From Bacillota bacterium (GTDB lineage: Bacteria; Bacillota; Clostridia; Christensenellales; Aristaeellaceae), in NCBI GenBank assembly GCA_023411375.1, contig JAEYOW010000033.1, forward strand, positions 77,099-141,098: a stretch of DNA of 64,000 nt, written 5' to 3'. The position numbers were made by a program, and so were the translations under genes. The notes beneath the pieces were generated by a model that was given only the letters and a program-made list of their open reading frames with translations, was not told the DNA's origin and ran no database searches. Positions 31,484 to 40,272 of this stretch are shown one piece after another (position 1 is the first letter of the stretch; each line of letters starts with the position of its first letter).

Positions 31484-32176
31484 GTGCAAATCGTGATTCC
31501 CTTGGAGGGGCGGGTGCGAACGGTCATCCGCTCCTCTTTTGTTGCGTCCAAACGGCTCACGGAGAGCCAATATACTTTGTCCGGCGACAATTTTCAGATG
31601 ACGGGTGTGACTACGGAGCAGGTGCTAATTCTGTCGGATAGCGTAACGGTTCATGAAAACGATGAGGTCACGGATGGAATGAAGATGCAGGCGCTGCCCT
31701 TCGAGGGCTTCATTGCCGTCAGCGCGGAGGATGCACTGCCCAATGTGCTGGGCCTGCTGCTGCGGTCTGCCGTGGCGGACGGCAAGCTCACGGACGAAGA
31801 ACTGCTTTCGGTGCAGCCCGCCTTGGAGGGGCGCGTCTGGCAGCCGGGTCTTTCCGTACAAATTGGCGACGTATACAGTTGTGGAGGCTTCCTTTGGCGC
31901 TGCCTTCAGGTGCACACCACGCAAACAGGCTGGGAGCCGGACAAGGTGCCTGCGCTCTGGCGAAAGGTCGAGATCATTCACGAGGATACCAAGCGCATTT
32001 GGCAGGCGGGCGTGGACTATGCTTTGGACGACAGCGTTTTCTATCCCGATGAAAACGGTACGGAGTACGTCTGCATTACGGCGCACACTTCTCAAACCGG
32101 ATGGGAGCCGCCGAATGTACCCGCGCTCTGGCAAAAGAAAACTTCAACCGAAGCGCCGCAGATTGCGCTGAACTGA
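31484..32176 (+). CDS. Tail-associated protein with two carbohydrate-binding-like (CBM5/12-type) modules
   Basis: The 230-residue protein ends in two similar modules at about 115-165 and 171-220. Each has W-x-x-G, a valine/aspartate-rich strand, and the signature TQTGWEPDKVPALW or SQTGWEPPNVPALW, as in chitin-binding CBM5/12 modules. Such modules on phage tails bind cell-surface sugars. The N-terminal 100 residues are an unknown domain, probably for tail attachment. It starts at GTG behind AAGGAGG. A terminator follows. Confidence 0.75.
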   Translation: MQIVIPLEGRVRTVIRSSFVASKRLTESQYTLSGDNFQMTGVTTEQVLILSDSVTVHENDEVTDGMKMQALPFEGFIAVSAEDALPNVLGLLLRSAVADGKLTDEELLSVQPALEGRVWQPGLSVQIGDVYSCGGFLWRCLQVHTTQTGWEPDKVPALWRKVEIIHEDTKRIWQAGVDYALDDSVFYPDENGTEYVCITAHTSQTGWEPPNVPALWQKKTSTEAPQIALN

Positions 32177-32183
32177 CTCATGG

Positions 32184-32206
32184 GCCGCTCGCAAGGGCGG
32201 CTTTTG
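32184..32206 (+). terminator. Terminator between tail and lysis genes
   Basis: GCCGCTC (32184-32190) pairs with GGGCGGC (32195-32201) around a GCAA tetraloop, followed by ttttg. Confidence 0.7.
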
Positions 32207-32232
32207 AAATACAAAAAATGGAGGAAAATGAA

Positions 32233-32679
32233 ATGAGAAACTTTTCCATTGACATCATCTGGGCGAAGATTCAGATGGCCGTCGCGGCGATTGGCGGCTG
32301 GCTGGGGTACTTTCTGGGAGGCATGGACGGACTGATGATTGCACTGATCATTTTTATGGTGCTGGACTACATCACGGGCCTGATGTGCGCGGCGATCGAT
32401 AAGAAGTTGTCCAGCGCCGTGGGATTCAAGGGCATCTGCAAAAAGGTGCTGATTCTGATGCTGGTAGGCGTGGCCAACGTGGTGGACATTCACATTGTGG
32501 GCACCGGCTCCGCGCTGCGCAGCGCCGTGATCTGCTTTTATCTCTCCAACGAGGGTCTGTCCCTGCTGGAAAACGCGGCCCATATCGGCCTGCCCATTCC
32601 CGACAAGATGAAAGATGTGCTGGCGCAGCTGCATGGACGCGAGGACAAGAACAATACCGACGCGGGCGATGGAGAATGA
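32233..32679 (+). CDS. Phage holin
   Basis: The 148-residue membrane protein is a toxin-secretion/phage-lysis type holin (TcdE-like family). It has membrane segments at about 14-33, 36-57 and 73-93, with the family segment FMVLDYITGLMCAAIDKKLSS and a late GLPIPDKMKDVLAQLHG. It makes holes in the membrane so the endolysin can reach the wall. The ATG at 32233 follows GGAGG; the upstream frame is not used. The endolysin gene follows 29 bases after its stop. Confidence 0.92.
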   Translation: MRNFSIDIIWAKIQMAVAAIGGWLGYFLGGMDGLMIALIIFMVLDYITGLMCAAIDKKLSSAVGFKGICKKVLILMLVGVANVVDIHIVGTGSALRSAVICFYLSNEGLSLLENAAHIGLPIPDKMKDVLAQLHGREDKNNTDAGDGE

Positions 32680-32708
32680 CCGCCGCCTTTTGAATTTAGG
32701 AGGATTTT

Positions 32709-33518
32709 ATGGCAGAAAGAAAAGATACGCCTTTCACCGGCGAGCATTTCGCCGCGTGGTGCGAAAAGATGGTGGGCCAGCCTTACTGGTATGGAAGCTG
32801 CGTCTACAAGTGCAGCCAGAGCCTGCTCGACCGCAAGGCGAAACAGTACCCGGCGCATTACACGTCCGGGCGTATAAAACGCTACAAGGACGACATTGCG
32901 AAGAAGAAGGTCTGCGCCGACTGCGTGGGCGGCTGCAAGGGCTACGCTTGGACGAACGGCGGACAGGGCGTGCTGGAATCCATTGGCACAAACAAGACCT
33001 TTTCCAGCAAGTACGGCGCGCATGGCTGCCCGGACAAAAGCGCCAACGGGATGTTCAGCTATGCCAAGAGCAAGGGTTGCGCGTGGGGCGATATTGCCAC
33101 GCTTCCGGAAATTCCGGGCATTGCACTGCGCTTTGACGGTCATGTGGGCTATTACATCGGCAACGGCTACGCCGTGGAATGGCGCGGCTTCAATTATGGC
33201 TGCGTGCGTACCCGCGTGAAGGATCGTCCTTGGACGCACTGGTACAAGCTGCCCTTCATTGACTACGGCACGGGCGTCGTTGCACCATCCGACGAGCAGC
33301 CGGAGGAATCGCGCCCGGTGAATACCACCGTGGTCATTGTCTCCGATGGCGGCAAGGTCAACGTGCGCACGGGCAACGGCACGAGCTTTGGCCGCATCGC
33401 GGCGGTCGCGCCCGGCACGACCTATGAATACGTCGCCACCGCAGCCAACGGCTGGAATGCCGTGGTGATCGGCTCCAAGGTGGGCTGGGTATCCGGCAAG
33501 TATTCCCATGTTATTTGA
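32709..33518 (+). CDS. Endolysin: NlpC/P60-type peptidase with SH3b domain
   Basis: The 269-residue protein is the lysis enzyme. Residues 8-180 form an NlpC/P60-like cysteine peptidase with a probable catalytic Cys72 in CADCVGG and His145 in DGHVGYYIG. Residues about 205-268 are an SH3b wall-binding domain (KVNVRTGNGTSFGRIAAV). It has no signal peptide, so export depends on the holin. It lies right after the holin gene and is followed by a strong terminator. Confidence 0.9.
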   Translation: MAERKDTPFTGEHFAAWCEKMVGQPYWYGSCVYKCSQSLLDRKAKQYPAHYTSGRIKRYKDDIAKKKVCADCVGGCKGYAWTNGGQGVLESIGTNKTFSSKYGAHGCPDKSANGMFSYAKSKGCAWGDIATLPEIPGIALRFDGHVGYYIGNGYAVEWRGFNYGCVRTRVKDRPWTHWYKLPFIDYGTGVVAPSDEQPEESRPVNTTVVIVSDGGKVNVRTGNGTSFGRIAAVAPGTTYEYVATAANGWNAVVIGSKVGWVSGKYSHVI

Positions 33519-33523
33519 ACATT

Positions 33524-33556
33524 GCCGCAGGCAGAAATGTCTGCGGCGCTTTTTCT
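33524..33556 (+). terminator. Terminator ending the late operon
   Basis: GCCGCAG (33524-33530) pairs with CTGCGGC (33541-33547), followed by gctttttctc. It closes the structural and lysis transcription unit. Confidence 0.8.
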
Positions 33557-33650
33557 CACGCTGCAAAAGTACACGATTTCAAGAAAACAAAACTTCAAGA
33601 ATTCCATGCTGCACAGCATTCCGGCCCACGGCCGATTCTTGGAGGAATAT

Positions 33651-34043
33651 ATGCTCTCTTCTCAAAAAGACGCGCTTCGGCGTATGCGCGAAAACGGTAA
33701 GAGCTACGGTCAGATTGCCGCGGCTCTCGGCCTTTCAGAGAATACCGTAAAATCCTACTGCCGCCGCGCGGGACTGCAAACGTTCGTTGCGCGGACGATC
33801 TGCCCGCAATGCGGAAAAATCCTGCTTCCTGAAAAACATGGTCGCCGCCGCTTCTGCTCGGATGCGTGCCGGTATGCCTGGGCTTATTCGCACCGGATAC
33901 TCGGACCACAGAATGCGATTCAAAAACAGTGCGCCGCCTGCAAAAAGCCCTTTTTCAGTTATCCGTCCAGCCATCGGAAATACTGTTCCCACGGCTGCTA
34001 TATCGCCGACCGCTATGGAAGGGAGGCGGAGCGCCATGGATAA
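33651..34043 (+). CDS. Sigma-like HTH protein with zinc fingers
   Basis: The 130-residue protein has a helix-turn-helix at about 9-40 (RMRENGKSYGQIAAALGLSE, then NTVKSYCRRAGL). Two cysteine pairs follow: CPQC with CSDAC (about 51-73) and CAAC with CSHGC (about 96-117). Small HTH/zinc proteins like this sit directly upstream of SHOCT-like and paired serine recombinase genes in Clostridia mobile elements and may control them. The ATG at 33651 follows GGAGG (33641-33645). It overlaps the next gene by 8 bases. Confidence 0.75.
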   Translation: MLSSQKDALRRMRENGKSYGQIAAALGLSENTVKSYCRRAGLQTFVARTICPQCGKILLPEKHGRRRFCSDACRYAWAYSHRILGPQNAIQKQCAACKKPFFSYPSSHRKYCSHGCYIADRYGREAERHG

Positions 34044-34347
34044 AAAGCAGGCTGAACGGAACCGCAATTATCTGACAAGTGTGGCCATGCTTGCGGAAAT
34101 GCTGGACAAAGGTCTGATTAACGAAGCTGACTACTCGGCGCTTGAAACAGAATACGCGGCAAAATTTCTGCCTCTTTTTCGTTACGAAAAGCCTTGCTTT
34201 TCATCGACCCTTCTTATAAGACAGACAGGTGAAGGGAGCGGCTTTGCCGCGACTAACGCCGAGGACAGCCGACAGGCTTCGCAGGCGTGTACCCGGCGAA
34301 GCGCTCAGCGTTTTGACGGGCGAAAAGAAGGGAGGGTCATTCAATGA
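34036..34347 (+). CDS. SHOCT-like small protein of the recombinase module
   Basis: Residues 1-47 (a stretch of NYLTSVAMLAEMLDKGLINE, DYSALETEYAAKF) match the SHOCT-like small protein usually found before paired serine recombinases. The remaining 55 residues are unusual, with many Arg, Ser and Gln. They look like read-through of non-coding DNA, so the gene may have lost its normal stop. I take the ATG at 34036 after GGGAGG. It overlaps the first recombinase by 4 bases. Confidence 0.65.
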   Translation: MDKKQAERNRNYLTSVAMLAEMLDKGLINEADYSALETEYAAKFLPLFRYEKPCFSSTLLIRQTGEGSGFAATNAEDSRQASQACTRRSAQRFDGRKEGRVIQ

Positions 34348-35642
34348 ACCGAATCATTCATAAAATCACCCCGGCACTACCAAAAGCGCCGAAGCTGATG
34401 AATGTGGCGGCCTATGCCCGCGTTTCCGTAGAGAATAAAACCATGCTGCACTCCTTCTCAGCACAGGTCAGCTATTACAGTGAGAAAATTCAGAAGCATC
34501 CCGGCTGGAGTTATGCGGGCGTATACGCAGACCGAGCTTTGACCGGCACGAAATCCGAAAGGCCGGAATTCCAGCGCCTTTTGGCTGACTGCCGGGCCGG
34601 GAAGATCGATCTGGTACTGACGAAAAGCATCAGCCGTTTTGCCCGCAATACGGTCACGCTGCTGGAAACCGTGCGCGAACTGAAAGCGCTGGGGATCGAC
34701 GTTTTCTTTGAAGAACAGAATATTCATTCTATGAGCGGGGATGGCGAGCTGATGCTGACCATCCTCGCTTCCTATGCGCAGGAGGAAAGCCGCTCGGTTT
34801 CGGAAAACTGCACCTGGCGGATTCGCAAGAAATTCGAACAAGGAATTCCCACCACTTCGCAAATGAACGGTCTGAAATTCGATCATGGGAAAGTTGAGGT
34901 CATTCCTCAGGAGGCAGCCATTATAAAAATGATCTTTCATTTTCGGCTGGCGGGCATGGGCAAAAACGCGATCAGCCGAGAACTGAACGAGTTAGGGATT
35001 CCGGCGAAAAACGGTGGCATCTGGCATGAAAGCGTGATTGATACGATCTTACGAAACGAAAAGTATCAGGGTGACCTTGTGCTGCAGAAATACTTTCGAA
35101 CGGATCATCTGAGAAAAATCGACTGCAGGAACAGAGGGGAACTGCCCAAGTATGTGGTTCGCGACAATCACGAGGCCATTATTCCCCGCGAGGAATTTGC
35201 GGCTGTACAGCGGATCATTCAAAAGAAGGCTGCCGAATTTCCAGAAGGCTATGGCGTTCACAACGAGTTTCCTTTTACCCGGAAGCTGGTCTGCGCCCAT
35301 TGCGGCAGGAACTATCAGCGGCGCTTGAACAATGGAAAGCTGGCGTGGCAGTGCTACACCTATATGGTACGCGGCAAAAAATACTGTCCGGCCAAGCAGA
35401 TTCATGAAAGCATTCTGGAAAGCGTCAGTGCGCAAGTACTTGGTCAGCTCAAGTTTGACAATGCGGTCTTTCAAAAAGAAATACGCTGCATCCATGTATA
35501 TCCGGAAAACCGGCTGGTTTATGAATTCTATGACGGACATACAAAGGAAGCATATTGGAAAGATCCTTCAAGGCGAGATAGCTGGACGCCGGAAATGAAA
35601 GCGCGCGCCGCCGAGCAAATGCGCAGGAGGTATGCAAAATGA
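34344..35642 (+). CDS. Large serine recombinase 1
   Basis: The 432-residue protein is a large serine recombinase, the enzyme type that integrates and excises such prophages. The catalytic domain (about 18-160) has Ser28 in AAYARVS, the SRFARNTVTLLETV segment and the EEQNIHSM element. A recombinase domain follows (IIKMIFHFRLAGMGKNAISREL, about 185-285) and then a zinc ribbon (CAHCGRNY, later CYTY...YCPAKQ). Its start and stop overlap both neighbours by 4 bases. It lacks the long coiled coil of the second copy. Confidence 0.93.
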   Translation: MNRIIHKITPALPKAPKLMNVAAYARVSVENKTMLHSFSAQVSYYSEKIQKHPGWSYAGVYADRALTGTKSERPEFQRLLADCRAGKIDLVLTKSISRFARNTVTLLETVRELKALGIDVFFEEQNIHSMSGDGELMLTILASYAQEESRSVSENCTWRIRKKFEQGIPTTSQMNGLKFDHGKVEVIPQEAAIIKMIFHFRLAGMGKNAISRELNELGIPAKNGGIWHESVIDTILRNEKYQGDLVLQKYFRTDHLRKIDCRNRGELPKYVVRDNHEAIIPREEFAAVQRIIQKKAAEFPEGYGVHNEFPFTRKLVCAHCGRNYQRRLNNGKLAWQCYTYMVRGKKYCPAKQIHESILESVSAQVLGQLKFDNAVFQKEIRCIHVYPENRLVYEFYDGHTKEAYWKDPSRRDSWTPEMKARAAEQMRRRYAK

Positions 35643-37216
35643 GCGAAGCAAGAGCCTATATGCCCAAGGTCACGGTGGTGCCCGCAACACTGAACCGCTT
35701 TACCGCCGCGCCGATCCACAGTACCCGTAAGCGTCGCGTGGCGGCCTATGCCCGCGTGTCCACCAATGACGAGGAACAGGCCAACAGCTACGAGGCGCAG
35801 GTCAGCCACTACACCCGCCACATTCAGGAAAATCCGGAGTGGGAATTCGTTTCCGTATACGCCGACAAGGGCATCACCGGAACCAGCACGAAAAAACGCG
35901 AGCAATTCAACGACATGGTGCAGGACGCGCTGGCCGGAAAGATCGACCTGATTATCACGAAATCGGTCAGCCGCTTCGCCCGCAATACGGTCGATACATT
36001 GACCACTATCCGCCTGCTCAAAGAGCACGGCGTGGAGGTGTATTTCGAGGAACAGAATATCTACTCGTTGGATTCCAAGGGCGAGCTGCTGCTCACGATC
36101 ATGTCCTCGCTGGCCCAGGAGGAAAGCCGGAATATTTCCGAAAACGTGACATGGGGCATGAGAAAGCGCTTTGCCGACGGCAAGGTGGCGCTGCCTTACA
36201 AACAGTTTCTCGGCTATAAAAAGGGCGCAGACGGTATTCCGGAAATCGTGCCCGAGGAAGCAGCAACAATCAAGCTGATCTATCGCCTGTTCATGGAGGG
36301 AAAATCACCTGCGTACATCGCCCGCTTTCTTTCCTCTTGCAATATTCCTTCGCCTGCCGGGAGGCCGCAATGGCGACCCGAAACGGTAAAAAGCATTCTG
36401 GCCAACGAGAAATACAAGGGCGACGCCATCCTTCAAAAGACCTTCTGCACGGATTTCCTGACCAAGAAAATGAAGGTGAACGAGGGCGAGGTTCCTCAGT
36501 ATTACGTTGAAAACAGTCATCCCGCCATCATTTCTACGGAAATGTTCGAAGCCGTGCAGGCAGAGCTTGCCAAGCGTAAACGCTCCAATCATCGGAATTA
36601 CACCCCACATTGCTTCTCTGGCCGTATTTTCTGCGACGAATGTGGCGCGCTGTATGGCAGCAAGGTGTGGCATTCTAAGACCGTGTGGCAATGCAACGCC
36701 CGCCACAAAGGAAAAACTACCTGTCAAACGCCCGCTCTGCGCGACGAAACGCTGCAGGATGCATTCGTCATGGCGATTAACCAGACGCTGCGCAAGAAGG
36801 ACGAAATCATCCGGATTTGCGAGGCGACCATGGAAAAACGGTGCGATATTCAGCCTCTCAAGGAAGAACTGCAAAAGCTCCAAGCCGAATTAGAGGTCGC
36901 GCGCGGCCTGATGGAACGCCTGATTACGCTCAATGCGACAACGGTAATGGATCAGGATGAGTACAACCGGCAGTTTGCGGAATACGAGGCCCATTACAAC
37001 GAAATTCGCCAGCGCATTGCCGATGTGGAATCCGAACAGAAGCAGCGCGTTGGAAAACGCGGCAAACTGGCAGAATATCTGGAAATGCTGAAGAATCAAG
37101 GGCTCATTTCCAGCTTTAATGAAACGTTGTGGTATGGTACAGTGGAGCAGGTGCGCGTACTAAAGGACGGAAAACTGCACTTCATTTTCAAAGATGGATC
37201 AATGGTTGACTGCTAA
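35639..37216 (+). CDS. Large serine recombinase 2 (probable integrase)
   Basis: The 525-residue protein is a second large serine recombinase. Its catalytic Ser41 is in AAYARVSTND, followed by SRFARNTVDTLTTI and EEQNIYSLDSKGELLL. The recombinase domain (about 190-290) precedes a zinc ribbon (CDECGALYGSKV, later CNARHKGKTTCQTP). A coiled coil (about 400-490) and a short C-terminal domain follow, as in phage integrases. A terminator lies 10 bases past its stop. Which of the two enzymes integrates the element is not visible; they may work together. Confidence 0.93.
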   Translation: MSEARAYMPKVTVVPATLNRFTAAPIHSTRKRRVAAYARVSTNDEEQANSYEAQVSHYTRHIQENPEWEFVSVYADKGITGTSTKKREQFNDMVQDALAGKIDLIITKSVSRFARNTVDTLTTIRLLKEHGVEVYFEEQNIYSLDSKGELLLTIMSSLAQEESRNISENVTWGMRKRFADGKVALPYKQFLGYKKGADGIPEIVPEEAATIKLIYRLFMEGKSPAYIARFLSSCNIPSPAGRPQWRPETVKSILANEKYKGDAILQKTFCTDFLTKKMKVNEGEVPQYYVENSHPAIISTEMFEAVQAELAKRKRSNHRNYTPHCFSGRIFCDECGALYGSKVWHSKTVWQCNARHKGKTTCQTPALRDETLQDAFVMAINQTLRKKDEIIRICEATMEKRCDIQPLKEELQKLQAELEVARGLMERLITLNATTVMDQDEYNRQFAEYEAHYNEIRQRIADVESEQKQRVGKRGKLAEYLEMLKNQGLISSFNETLWYGTVEQVRVLKDGKLHFIFKDGSMVDC

Positions 37217-37226
37217 AATGAATGTA

Positions 37227-37264
37227 CCCGTAAGCTCATTTTCTGAGCCTGCGGGCATTTTTTG
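37227..37264 (+). terminator. Terminator after the recombinase genes
   Basis: CCCGTAAGCTCA (37227-37238) pairs with TGAGCCTGCGGG (37244-37255) with one mismatch and one wobble, followed by catttttt. It ends the recombinase message. Confidence 0.8.
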
Positions 37265-37332
37265 TTTGAATTTTCCTGTGTAATGGTGCAACCCCGACAT
37301 GGCGTACCTACTGTCGGATAAGACACTTGCAA

Positions 37333-37373
37333 AACCGGGAACTGTTGATTTGAAACGGTTCTCGGTTTTTTGT
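37333..37373 (+). terminator. Second rightward terminator in the junction region
   Basis: AACCGGGAAC (37333-37342) pairs with GTTCTCGGTT (37358-37367, one wobble), followed by a run of T. It may serve a short transcript begun inside the junction region or back up the first terminator. Confidence 0.65.
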
Positions 37374-37699
37374 CGTCCTTTAAAAAAGTATGTATTGCAA
37401 AAGACCAGTTATTTGAGATGCGTGCGCCTCTTTTTGCTTGTTATAGGTTTCGGGCAGCATTTACTTCACAAACCCCCGCCTATATCTGACAGAAGGCCGG
37501 TTGTGCTTATCACATGCTTTAAGCGATTCCTGCTTACCGAAGAAGGGCTTAACGAAAAAGCTAAAACATGTGCACGATGGGAGAAGGGATAATCGGCGGC
37601 GGCTCATACGCTCAATATGGGCTATACATTGAGATTGCATATGCAATCCATCTATTGCAATGAAAGCGAAGCGCGCTCAAATATGTACTGAACGGCAAT

Positions 37700-38560
37700 T
37701 CACAGCGTTTTTCCGTCCTCCCACACGCCCTCGAAGCCCGCGTGATCGCGGACAATGCTAAAAATCTCCTTTTCGCCGTCGCGGAATTGGTAAGCTACCT
37801 TGCATGCGACGCTTTCGTGGATGATGCGGCGCATTTCGCCCAGCACGGGCGCGCGCAGCGGCGTGTTCCTCGACTCCAGAAGGCGGGCGGACAACGTATA
37901 CCGTCCCTGCCTTAACGCAACGGAATGGTTATCCGCACGCTCTACCTTCGCGCCCAGGTAGGTAGCCAGCCGGTATTCCCTGCCGCCTGTGTAGACAAAC
38001 GCGATACAGCCGGTAAAGGACAGGCCCATCCAGGGAATGCTGGCTGCCGAAATCATGACGCAGTTTCCATCCCAGCCGCACTGCGTCCATACGTAGCGTT
38101 CAGGAAAGGAAGCGCCCCTGTCGCCTTCTATATAACCCTGGCCGCCCAGAAACCGGTAGCGCCGCCCATTAAGCGTCAACACGCCGTCCACCCTGTGCGC
38201 CATGCTGAAAACCGAATGCCGGCACTGCATCATCGGCGCGAAACGGAAGGGCCCCATAATATCGTACCGCGGAACCGCCGGGGCGGAATAATCGACCCGG
38301 CCTGTCAGAACCACTTCCCTTGTATGGACGCGAAGCACACAGCCCTCCGGCGTAAAAACGCTCCCGTCCAGCTGAAAGGTCCGGCGCGCGCGGCTGTAGG
38401 CAAAGCGCTCGCAGGGGATGGAATAGCTCCCTGACGGATGCACAATTTGAAGCGACGCGCTCCTTTTACCGTCCCGGGCCGTGTGGACGGCCGGAATCAG
38501 GGCGAGCGCGCCGTCTTTGCTTTGCTGCTTCAGATACCATCCCTCAAAATATCCGGTCAC
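37700..38560 (-). CDS. Tocopherol-cyclase-like protein
   Basis: The 286-residue soluble protein matches the bacterial tocopherol cyclase family: FEGWYLKQQS at residues 5-14, FRFAPMMQCRHSVFSMAH near 105-122, GYIEGDRGASFPERYVWTQC near 142-161. Plant members close the ring of vitamin E precursors, but clostridial members have no known substrate and probably act on another lipid or isoprenoid. It lies downstream of the YesN-like gene on the same strand, with a terminator between, so it is probably separate. It is the first intact chromosomal gene beyond the prophage. Confidence 0.85.
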   Translation of the reverse strand: MTGYFEGWYLKQQSKDGALALIPAVHTARDGKRSASLQIVHPSGSYSIPCERFAYSRARRTFQLDGSVFTPEGCVLRVHTREVVLTGRVDYSAPAVPRYDIMGPFRFAPMMQCRHSVFSMAHRVDGVLTLNGRRYRFLGGQGYIEGDRGASFPERYVWTQCGWDGNCVMISAASIPWMGLSFTGCIAFVYTGGREYRLATYLGAKVERADNHSVALRQGRYTLSARLLESRNTPLRAPVLGEMRRIIHESVACKVAYQFRDGEKEIFSIVRDHAGFEGVWEDGKTL

Positions 38561-38593
38561 GCATATGCCCCTCTGTTAAAATGATAAACGGCA

Positions 38594-38625
38594 CAAAAAA
38601 TCCCCCGCATGGGCTTTCGCCATGC
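38594..38625 (-). terminator. Terminator after the response regulator (leftward)
   Basis: On the - strand GCATGG and CCATGC (within 38607-38625) form a short stem followed by cgggggattttttg. It ends the sugar-locus operon before the tocopherol-cyclase-like gene. Confidence 0.55.
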
Positions 38626-38700
38626 AAACGGCCTGCCAGTTGCATGGTGCCCAAACGGGAGAAAGAATATTTTCGGCGCGGCGTAAAAATGGTTGCGACG

Positions 38701-40272
38701 CTATTCGTGTCCGGGCGTATCGTCCACAGGGTCGCCCGCGTCCTCGCCTTCTCTGCGGTACGCCGCGGGCGAAAGCCCAAAGCGCGCGCGAAAACGGCGG
38801 CTGAAATGCTCCGCGTCCTCATAGCCGAGCTGGCGGGCAATCTCGTAAATCGGCTCGCCCTGCCTCAGCAGCCGCTTGGCGCGGTTCATGCGGGTGGAAA
38901 GTAAATAGTCCTTGAAGTTTTGTCCAGTCTTTTCTTTAAAGATCATGCTGATGTAGGACGGGCTCATGTTGAGCGTATCGGCCACGTGCGAGAGCGAGGC
39001 GTTTCGCAGGTCGGCATGGATGGCGGAACGAATGCTTAAAATCAGGCGGTTGCTGCCGCTGCGGCTGATCTGCTCCAGAAGGCCGTTGTATAGCTGGATG
39101 AACCGGGTCATCATGACGCGAAGCTGCGCATAATCGTTACAGCCGGTATAGAAGTCCAGACAAAGATAGCGCTCCAGGTTCAGATCCAACTCCAGCCCAG
39201 GCACGTAGTTGCCGCCCAGCAGGTCCGCGACCAGCTCGGCACACATCAGCTGTTTCATAGATAGCGGACAGTTAATCCGTTCCAGCCGCGCCATGAAGGT
39301 GTTGATGCAGTATAAAAGCTGCTGTTCGTCAGGCACCAGCGTGTAAAAGTCCAGCATGCGGCGAACCTCCTGACGCAGGCTGAACACCGCGTCCAGCCGG
39401 TTTGCCTCCGCCTCGCCCACGGGTACCGCGTCGTCAAAGCAGGCTGCGTGACCGCCCGCCAGATACGAGCGCCAAACGGCCATGCCGGCTGTGCGGTAGG
39501 ATAGGTGAATGCTTTCAAGCGTTTTACAGCGTTGACCAACGCCCACGGCAACGGGAACCATTAGAGAGGATTCCAGCTCCAGCGGGAGACGCTCCAGCCA
39601 TGCGGCGTCGGGCGCGCGGAAATCACAGAGCAATAGCGTGGCCTGCGCGCCGGCCGTTTCGATCAGGTAGGTCGGCGCGGGGCGGCTTTCCATGGCGGAA
39701 GCGAGCGCGGCGCTCAGCGCCGCAATTCCGCCGCCGGCCGTGCCGACGGCCACGAGCCGTACGGCGCAATATTCGCCGCTTTCCTGCGCGATACGCTCCG
39801 CGCCGCGATAGGCGATATCCAAAAGCATGTGGTTATGCAGCTCAACCAACAGGTTTTCCAACCGTTCGTTGGAGCGCCGGACGCGTTCAGCCTGCTCCCT
39901 GCCCAGATCCTCCACCACAGAGCGCACGTAAGCCGCCATTTCCTCGTGGTTGATGGGTTTTAACATGTAGCGGAGCGCGCCCAGCTCGATCGCGGAACGG
40001 GCGGCCTGAAAATCCGCGTAGCCGCTGATGATCATAATACGGCAATGCGGATAACGGGCGCGGATTTTCTGGCTTAGCTCAATGCCGTCCATCAGGGGCA
40101 TGCTGACGTCGGTAATCAGGAGGTCGGGCGCCGGCGCGCTATCTTCGCACAGTGCGAGCGCGCTTTGGCCGTTGTCGGCGGCTACGACCTCCACATGGGG
40201 GATGTTTTCGCAGATCAGGCGCGTAAGTCCCGCGACCACAAAGCTTTCATCGTCAGCAATCAGGATTTTCAT
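38701..40272 (-). CDS. YesN-like response regulator with AraC DNA-binding domain
   Basis: The 523-residue protein begins with a receiver domain (1-125: acidic pocket ADDE, phosphorylation site Asp55 in ITDVSMPLMDG, Lys in MLKPINHEE). A long linker domain follows (about 130-400). The end is an AraC-type double helix-turn-helix (about 415-510: HVADTLNMSPSYISMIFKEK, then QLGYEDAEHFSRRFRARFG). This is the YesN class, which responds to YesM kinases and controls nearby sugar-uptake genes. It overlaps the kinase gene by 20 bases. Confidence 0.93.
   Translation of the reverse strand: MKILIADDESFVVAGLTRLICENIPHVEVVAADNGQSALALCEDSAPAPDLLITDVSMPLMDGIELSQKIRARYPHCRIMIISGYADFQAARSAIELGALRYMLKPINHEEMAAYVRSVVEDLGREQAERVRRSNERLENLLVELHNHMLLDIAYRGAERIAQESGEYCAVRLVAVGTAGGGIAALSAALASAMESRPAPTYLIETAGAQATLLLCDFRAPDAAWLERLPLELESSLMVPVAVGVGQRCKTLESIHLSYRTAGMAVWRSYLAGGHAACFDDAVPVGEAEANRLDAVFSLRQEVRRMLDFYTLVPDEQQLLYCINTFMARLERINCPLSMKQLMCAELVADLLGGNYVPGLELDLNLERYLCLDFYTGCNDYAQLRVMMTRFIQLYNGLLEQISRSGSNRLILSIRSAIHADLRNASLSHVADTLNMSPSYISMIFKEKTGQNFKDYLLSTRMNRAKRLLRQGEPIYEIARQLGYEDAEHFSRRFRARFGLSPAAYRREGEDAGDPVDDTPGHE

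Larger units (their letters stand above)
37217..37699. other. Gene-free stretch at the right end of the prophage
   Basis: I see no credible gene in these 483 bases; an open frame at 37299-37592 has no ribosome site and no family resemblance. The stretch holds two rightward terminator hairpins and a small palindrome (37294-37317). Because serine integrases usually lie next to their attachment site, the prophage-chromosome junction (attR) is probably here. The exact point cannot be set without the left end or an empty site. Confidence 0.5.

Noticed and set aside
37299..37592. 97-residue open frame at the prophage right end
   Set aside because: No ribosome site, odd composition, and it runs through a terminator hairpin at 37333-37373.
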